Of a stretch of DNA of 7,017 nt, positions 4,801 to 7,017 are shown in pieces. A program made the translations under genes and the position numbers. The stretch lies in NCBI GenBank assembly GCA_947624535.1, contig CANQKU010000057.1, forward strand, positions 1 to 7,017, written 5' to 3'. How positions within the stretch are numbered: the first letter of the stretch is position 1; every line of letters begins with the position of its first letter. The notes beneath the pieces were generated by a model. It saw only the letters and a program-made list of their open reading frames with translations, did no database searches and was not told the origin of the DNA. The DNA is from an uncultured Bacilli bacterium. GTDB lineage: Bacteria; Bacillota_I; Bacilli_A; RF39; UBA660.

Positions 4801-7017
4801 GTTTTGTAATAGTATAATATACTTCTCCATCACTTGATAAAGTGATTTCTCCATTTACAGGAGTACCAGTTGTTGCAGTTTGCTCTGTATTCCATCCAAT
4901 TACATCATAACCTTCATTGACTGTAATGGATGGTGCTTTAACTTTACAACTAGTATTTTTTCCCTTAGTATAACAACTTATTTTGTCTGAACCTATTTCT
5001 TTAACTTCTGGTGCATTCTTAGTAAATGTTGCTGTATATTTATTACCTTTTACATTAATATCGCCACTAGTTACTTTCTCATTGACATTATTACTTTTAT
5101 CATGGATAGAACCTGCATTTAAACTTACTTTAAATTTACCAGGGATGTCTTCTGCTTCAGTTCCATCAGTACTACTACTTAGACCACTAACTGTAATGGT
5201 ATATTCATATTTATGATTTTCAGTAATTTCCGTAGGTTGCCCAATTGAAACAATATTACCATATGTATCCCCTTCACTTACTTCAAATGAAGTAGATTCT
5301 AAAGTTTGAGATTCTAATCCACTTCCGTCATCTTGGCATACCATTTTTATTTCCCCAGTGTTTCCAACATTCAACTCTGTAAGGTTGGTAAATGAGCATT
5401 CTGGTTTAATATTATCTTCCCAAACTGCATATAACTTAACTGTAGCATTTTGTTCAGGTGTTAAATCAGTAACGGGATCTCCAACTGGATAATCTACATT
5501 AGTTGCTGAAGAATCTTTAGACCATCCCTTAAGTGTGTATCCTTTTTTTGTAATTGAAGAATCCAAAGTTATCGAATCAGATACTTCTATAGTTTCTGAT
5601 TTTTTTAGTTCATTACCACTATAATATTCTATAGTAAATGAATTTCCTAAAGCATAGGCATACCAAATAGAATCATTATTCTCTTTGTTTAAAGTAATTA
5701 CTTCATCTCCATCGATAGATTCTACTCCTTGACTTGTCCATCCTGCTGCAGTATAACCTGCTTTTGGAGTAACAGTTGGCAAAGCATCTCCTTGAATAGT
5801 ACAACTAGTTGCTTGTTTTCTACCATTGTAAGTTGCTGCAATTGTACAACTTTTCTCGGCACTATTAGCATCAATACTTGTTACATTTTTACCTTTTTCA
5901 TATTCTTGTACAGTATATGTTTGTTCATCTTTGTTTGTTTGAGCATATAAAGTTACATCTTTATCAAGGGAAACTGAATTAGCACCTGAAGAATAAAGAA
6001 TTTCATCATGCACATCAGCACCTTTACTAAATCCTAATACCTCAGGGGTATCATCGCTAGGATTAATAGTAGCTAATGTAACAGTACAACTATCTTGTTT
6101 TTTACCATTCCATGATACTGGCTTAATACACGCTAAATCTTGAAAATCTTCCACATGGTCAACATCTTTTAAATTTAAACTTTTAGCACCATTAATCACA
6201 TAAGAAATATTTACTTGTTCCTCTTCTTTTTTAGTTAGTGCATAAAATTCACTATCCTCTTCTATATTTACTGAAGATCCAGGTAAAGCAACTGTTTCAT
6301 TAGAAAGTTTTGCATATCCTACTGCAGTTGGAGTATTGTCAGTTCCCAAAAGTTCAGGGAATTTAATATTACAAGATGTTTCTTGAACTTCATCATTAAA
6401 TACCTCAGGAATTGTACAATGTTTTTCTATTGTTTCATCGGTCAATCCATCTTGTGACTTTGCTCCGTTTTTATGGAACTTAGCAGTTAATACAATTGAA
6501 TCTTTTCTACTGATTGAATAATAATCTATAGTTTCTTCAGTAAGAACTATAGGTTCTTCTACTCCTACGTGTTCTTCTTTATTTTCATTCCAACCTATTT
6601 TAGTATATCCAGATTTTACTTTAATGCTTGGTGCATCAATAGTACAAGATGTTTGTTGCGATATTCCATTATAGGTTTCAGGAATTATACAACTTTTATT
6701 AACAATTTCAGTTTTTCCATCAATTGACTCTACACCTTGACCACTTTTAATAAATCTAGCACTAAATGTTTTTTCTTCACTTTTAGTAATTGCATAATAT
6801 TTTTCATTTTTACTAATCGGAATAGTCTCACCAGAATCTACAATTGATTCTTTAGAACTAGGTTTAGTTCCATATCCTACAACCGTACTTGTTGCTTCAG
6901 TACCTACTATTATTGGTGCAGTAATTTCACAGCTTGTTTCTTGTTCATCATTATTGTATACTTCTTCAATTGTACAACTTCTAGTTACTTCTTCATCATC
7001 TACTGGAGTACCTTCTT
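1838..7017 (-). CDS. Giant cysteine-paired repeat protein, InlB-B-repeat/Ig-like surface protein (N-terminus outside window)
   Basis: The frame is open from the right edge to TAA at 1840-1838, giving 1725 residues. A TTG at 6445 is internal, because A-type repeat sequence continues unbroken upstream of it. Domain order is A0-A4, B1, I1, A5-A10, B2, I2, A11-A13, then a C-terminal tail. A units (78-102 residues) run: strand with F/Y-x-KNGA or GxGV, a cysteine pair (typically C-x14-C, as in CTIPAVYNGNTQATSC), a GYxxxGW or TPxVxGF motif, and a final strand ending YYAITK. B1 and B2 resemble Flg_new/Listeria-Bacteroides repeats (GYTLKGW...LYAVW). I1 and I2 are Ig-like (DNIxPxC...C-x-D-x-G-S-G). Low Lys/Arg and high Ser/Thr/Asn suit an extracellular location. 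The signal peptide would lie outside the window. There is no LPXTG or C-terminal membrane segment. A role in adhesion or as a cell-surface stalk is inferred; ligand and anchoring are unknown. Confidence 0.9.
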   Translation of the reverse strand, partial: EGTPVDDEEVTRSCTIEEVYNNDEQETSCEITAPIIVGTEATSTVVGYGTKPSSKESIVDSGETIPISKNEKYYAITKSEEKTFSARFIKSGQGVESIDGKTEIVNKSCIIPETYNGISQQTSCTIDAPSIKVKSGYTKIGWNENKEEHVGVEEPIVLTEETIDYYSISRKDSIVLTAKFHKNGAKSQDGLTDETIEKHCTIPEVFNDEVQETSCNIKFPELLGTDNTPTAVGYAKLSNETVALPGSSVNIEEDSEFYALTKKEEEQVNISYVINGAKSLNLKDVDHVEDFQDLACIKPVSWNGKKQDSCTVTLATINPSDDTPEVLGFSKGADVHDEILYSSGANSVSLDKDVTLYAQTNKDEQTYTVQEYEKGKNVTSIDANSAEKSCTIAATYNGRKQATSCTIQGDALPTVTPKAGYTAAGWTSQGVESIDGDEVITLNKENNDSIWYAYALGNSFTIEYYSGNELKKSETIEVSDSITLDSSITKKGYTLKGWSKDSSATNVDYPVGDPVTDLTPEQNATVKLYAVWEDNIKPECSFTNLTELNVGNTGEIKMVCQDDGSGLESQTLESTSFEVSEGDTYGNIVSIGQPTEITENHKYEYTITVSGLSSSTDGTEAEDIPGKFKVSLNAGSIHDKSNNVNEKVTSGDINVKGNKYTATFTKNAPEVKEIGSDKISCYTKGKNTSCKVKAPSITVNEGYDVIGWNTEQTATTGTPVNGEITLSSDGEVYYTITKLPGKTYKATFHKNGAQKLNDQTEDVVTTCNIPDAYNGASQDSTCQVDIPVITASEQTPIILGFALTDNETDEDTMINPSNNSGQKLSIDGNKDYYAITKKDAVIHTVTYTQQGNGVTAIGKNSDQCTIPAVYNGNTQATSCNVKAPTIDVTSGFAGIGWSENSTERNEESVIAPGNDITLNKESSTYYSIIRKNAITYTAKFHKNGAASQKVNSVPKTEEIISINCTIDAVYNSETQPSSCSITTPEIVAGEITTQVVGYGNSSSSVESIVNHNTSVELYSDIDYYAVTMSPKVTKSVTFYLNGASKLDESTTNVTRTCEIPAIYNNNGGQHQATSCDITSPKITGTEITPEVTGFSTSADSHTNDWAQSTERSISADNSSYYAQTYKKEASVVAQFYISDLTKVSSITHNGNTVDDTTSNISVRCTIPPIYNNNNNNPQATSCNITTPTINVASGYKNGYFGTTKDATEGLAGNEEVTISNNPTYYANASKNSFNVTYMYEKTANSWETLTTKSFEYQAAVDLTQQDATRAGYTWTGWTKTQGDTTPLQSLSMPAEDITLYAIFVDNIAPVCNWSSPNAMNTGATQELTLTCTDEGSGLPANKTLTTSNFTVNNSNGSVDSVTGPTAVTNGYKYTVKVKGVSSGSDGQTSGTFTVSLNKDAIADNANNNNLASTSNAITVNGLTFNVKYSMNGTGVNKIGKTTDSCTTTDKNTTCTVTSPDITVNSGYTALGWSQSSTATTAKGTDDTYGATGYIAKGSTITLSSENNNKTYYSISSKDKITLTANWAANGATLSSQSQSTCELPVVYNSTSQSTTCTIKAPKITRENFEIIGFNTDASAETATFNSEAQVTLTNASDANAQKTNQTWNAITKRTVSITWHVDNGVQANSTTSSCTIKNSATSCTITGNAPTITAANRVIEGWYSGDTKKFDSGASINETITDNVTYNAKVRLYAASEITYSGTTSGSNCKEAQCAIDDISKILTS
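1841..1939 (-). other. C-terminal tail with a C-x4-C motif, similar to tail-fibre linker motifs
   Basis: This covers the last 33 residues of the giant protein. After the final A unit the chain ends AASEITYSG, TSGSNCKEAQCAIDDI, SKILTS. The TSG-x(6)-Q-x-AID pattern resembles the short TSGLTATNVQAAIDEL motif often seen in phage tail-fibre and other trimeric stalk proteins, here with two added cysteines. It may be an oligomerisation or anchoring element. The resemblance is from memory of the motif, not a search. Confidence 0.45.
1940..2752 (-). repeat. A-type repeat block 3 (units A11-A13)
   Basis: There are three units: A11 (2459-2752) with C-x8-C and GYTALGW; A12 (2174-2458) with the canonical CELPVVYNSTSQSTTC and EIIGF; and A13 (1940-2173) with C-x8-C and RVIEGW, the shortest unit. 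A11 matches A5 in position (directly after an Ig-like domain) and in the shortened cysteine loop. A13 closes the array before the C-terminal tail. Confidence 0.85.
2753..3103 (-). repeat. Ig-like domain I2
   Basis: A 117-residue domain starting DNIAPVCNW, with a second Cys in LTLTCTDEGSG (C-x19-C), then alternating strands ending in SLNKDAIADNANNNN and NAITVNG. It aligns with I1 throughout, including identical cysteine spacing. The DN-x-x-P-x-C...C-x-D-x-G-S-G start is typical of bacterial Ig-like domains in large surface proteins of gut Firmicutes. Confidence 0.75.
3104..3325 (-). repeat. Flg_new/InlB B-repeat domain B2
   Basis: A 74-residue unit opening NSFNVTYMYE, with the hallmark AGYTWTGWTK and closing DITLYAIF. 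This is the usual order of the Listeria-Bacteroides (Flg_new) repeat. It contains no cysteine, unlike every neighbouring unit, and leads directly into the Ig-like domain I2. Confidence 0.8.
3326..5044 (-). repeat. A-type repeat block 2 (units A5-A10)
   Basis: Six units: A5 (4793-5044, C-x8-C, GYDVIGW), A6 (4496-4792, C-x14-C, IILGF), A7 (4220-4495, C-x14-C, GFAGIGW), A8 (3923-4219, C-x14-C, VVGYG), A9 (3632-3922, C-x17-C, VTGFS) and A10 (3326-3631, C-x17-C, GYKNGYF). W-type units (A5, A7) and F/Y-type units (A6, A8, A9) are interleaved. A9 and A10 carry Asn-rich insertions between the cysteines. A7-A10 pair with A1-A4 in the next super-repeat; for example YYSI-x-RK followed by TAKFHKNGA is shared across the A7/A8 and A1/A2 junctions. 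Confidence 0.88.
3488..3505 (-). repeat. In-frame poly-Asn trinucleotide tract
   Basis: Six consecutive Asn codons (a mix of AAT and AAC) lie between the two cysteines of unit A10, right after its IY. The equivalent site in A9 has NNNGG, while other units have YNG or similar. The tract adds three residues to the C-to-C distance without shifting frame. Simple-repeat slippage is the likely origin. Confidence 0.7.
5045..5416 (-). repeat. Ig-like domain I1
   Basis: A 124-residue domain opening DNIKPECSF, with the second Cys in IKMVCQDDGSG (C-x19-C) and later strands KYEYTITVSGLSS and GKFKVSLNAGSI. It aligns with I2, with small insertions (for example TEAEDIP). It follows B1 directly, as I2 follows B2. 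Confidence 0.75.
5417..5644 (-). repeat. Flg_new/InlB B-repeat domain B1
   Basis: A 76-residue unit opening NSFTIEYYSG, with KKGYTLKGWSK in the middle and VKLYAVWE at the end, which is the classic Flg_new/B-repeat pattern. It has no cysteine. It is equivalent to B2: both start NSF after an A unit ending YA-x-A, and both precede an Ig-like domain. Confidence 0.82.
5645..7017 (-). repeat. A-type repeat block 1 (units A0-A4, A0 cut by the window edge)
   Basis: Units: A0 (6770-7017, partial, C-x14-C, VVGYG), A1 (6497-6769, C-x14-C, GYTKIGW), A2 (6218-6496, C-x14-C, TAVGY), A3 (5921-6217, C-x13-C, EVLGFS) and A4 (5645-5920, C-x14-C, GYTAAGW). A0 is closest to A8 (both show VVGYG and ESIV), A1 to A7, and A3 to A9 (TPEV-x-GFS, then AD-x-H and YAQT). 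The array clearly continues past the right edge. Confidence 0.87.

Noticed and set aside
2613..5950. Several + strand ORFs (2613-2906, 3482-3664, 4634-4837, 4983-5216, 5729-5950) and a second - strand frame at 3595-3876
   Set aside because: All lie inside the giant gene in other frames, are short, show no family motif or ribosome binding site, and recur because the underlying repeats recur.
1838..6445. TTG at 6445 as the start of the giant protein
   Set aside because: The same frame is open up to the window edge and encodes two more repeat units plus the start of a third (with the same cysteine spacing and KNGA motif directly before the TTG). A start here would cut unit A2 in half.
1838..7017. 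Tandem repeats as a CRISPR array or DNA-level satellite
   Set aside because: The periodicity is at protein level, with diverged nucleotide sequence and an unbroken reading frame. There are no identical short direct repeats with unique spacers.
102..7017. Mycoplasma-type code (TGA as Trp)
   Set aside because: Trp positions checked are TGG, no in-frame TGA is needed to keep any gene open, and all visible stops are TAA, so the standard bacterial code is sufficient. The window cannot formally exclude the other code.

Overview
The window looks like a piece of an AT-rich, low-GC Gram-positive genome (Bacillota, most likely a gut-type Bacilli/Erysipelotrichia/RF39-like lineage). This rests on the strong A/T bias at third codon positions, TAA at all four visible stops, Trp read as TGG, Shine-Dalgarno-led starts, a KinB-like histidine kinase, and a giant InlB-B-repeat/Ig-like surface protein of a style common in uncultured gut Firmicutes. 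The lineage is inferred, not proven.

Layout. The + strand holds only the last 26 codons of a gene entering from the left (1-81), with a Tyr/Pro-rich tail. It meets the - strand genes at a convergent hairpin terminator (80-102). Everything else is on the - strand, read right to left: (1) a giant secreted-type repeat protein open from beyond the right edge to its stop at 1838, ending in its own terminator (1771-1821); (2) a 101-residue membrane-anchored PTS EIIB-like protein (1431-1736) without the catalytic cysteine, whose terminator stem overlaps its last codons; (3) a membrane sensor histidine kinase (102-1349) with its own leader. There is no gene-free stretch longer than about 100 bases.

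The best regulatory signal is in the 81-base gap in front of the kinase: two perfect TGTCGAA motifs exactly 10 bp apart (1389-1405), the arrangement of a Spo0A dimer site, overlapping the -35 region of the kinase promoter. With the upstream gene closed by its own terminator, the kinase appears to be a single-gene unit under Spo0A control, suggesting feedback in a sporulation-type phosphorelay.

The visible 1725 residues of the giant protein are built from 14 copies (one truncated at the edge) of a ~80-100 residue unit (called A here) carrying one cysteine pair each, two cysteine-free Flg_new/InlB B-repeats (B), two Ig-like domains (I), and a short C-terminal tail. All 34 cysteines fall into 17 local pairs. 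The domains are arranged in a higher-order repeat of about 2.3 kb. The A unit looks like a B-repeat fold in which a cysteine-closed loop replaces the normal connector; this is the most novel-looking item in the window. No LPXTG motif or membrane anchor is visible at the C-terminus.
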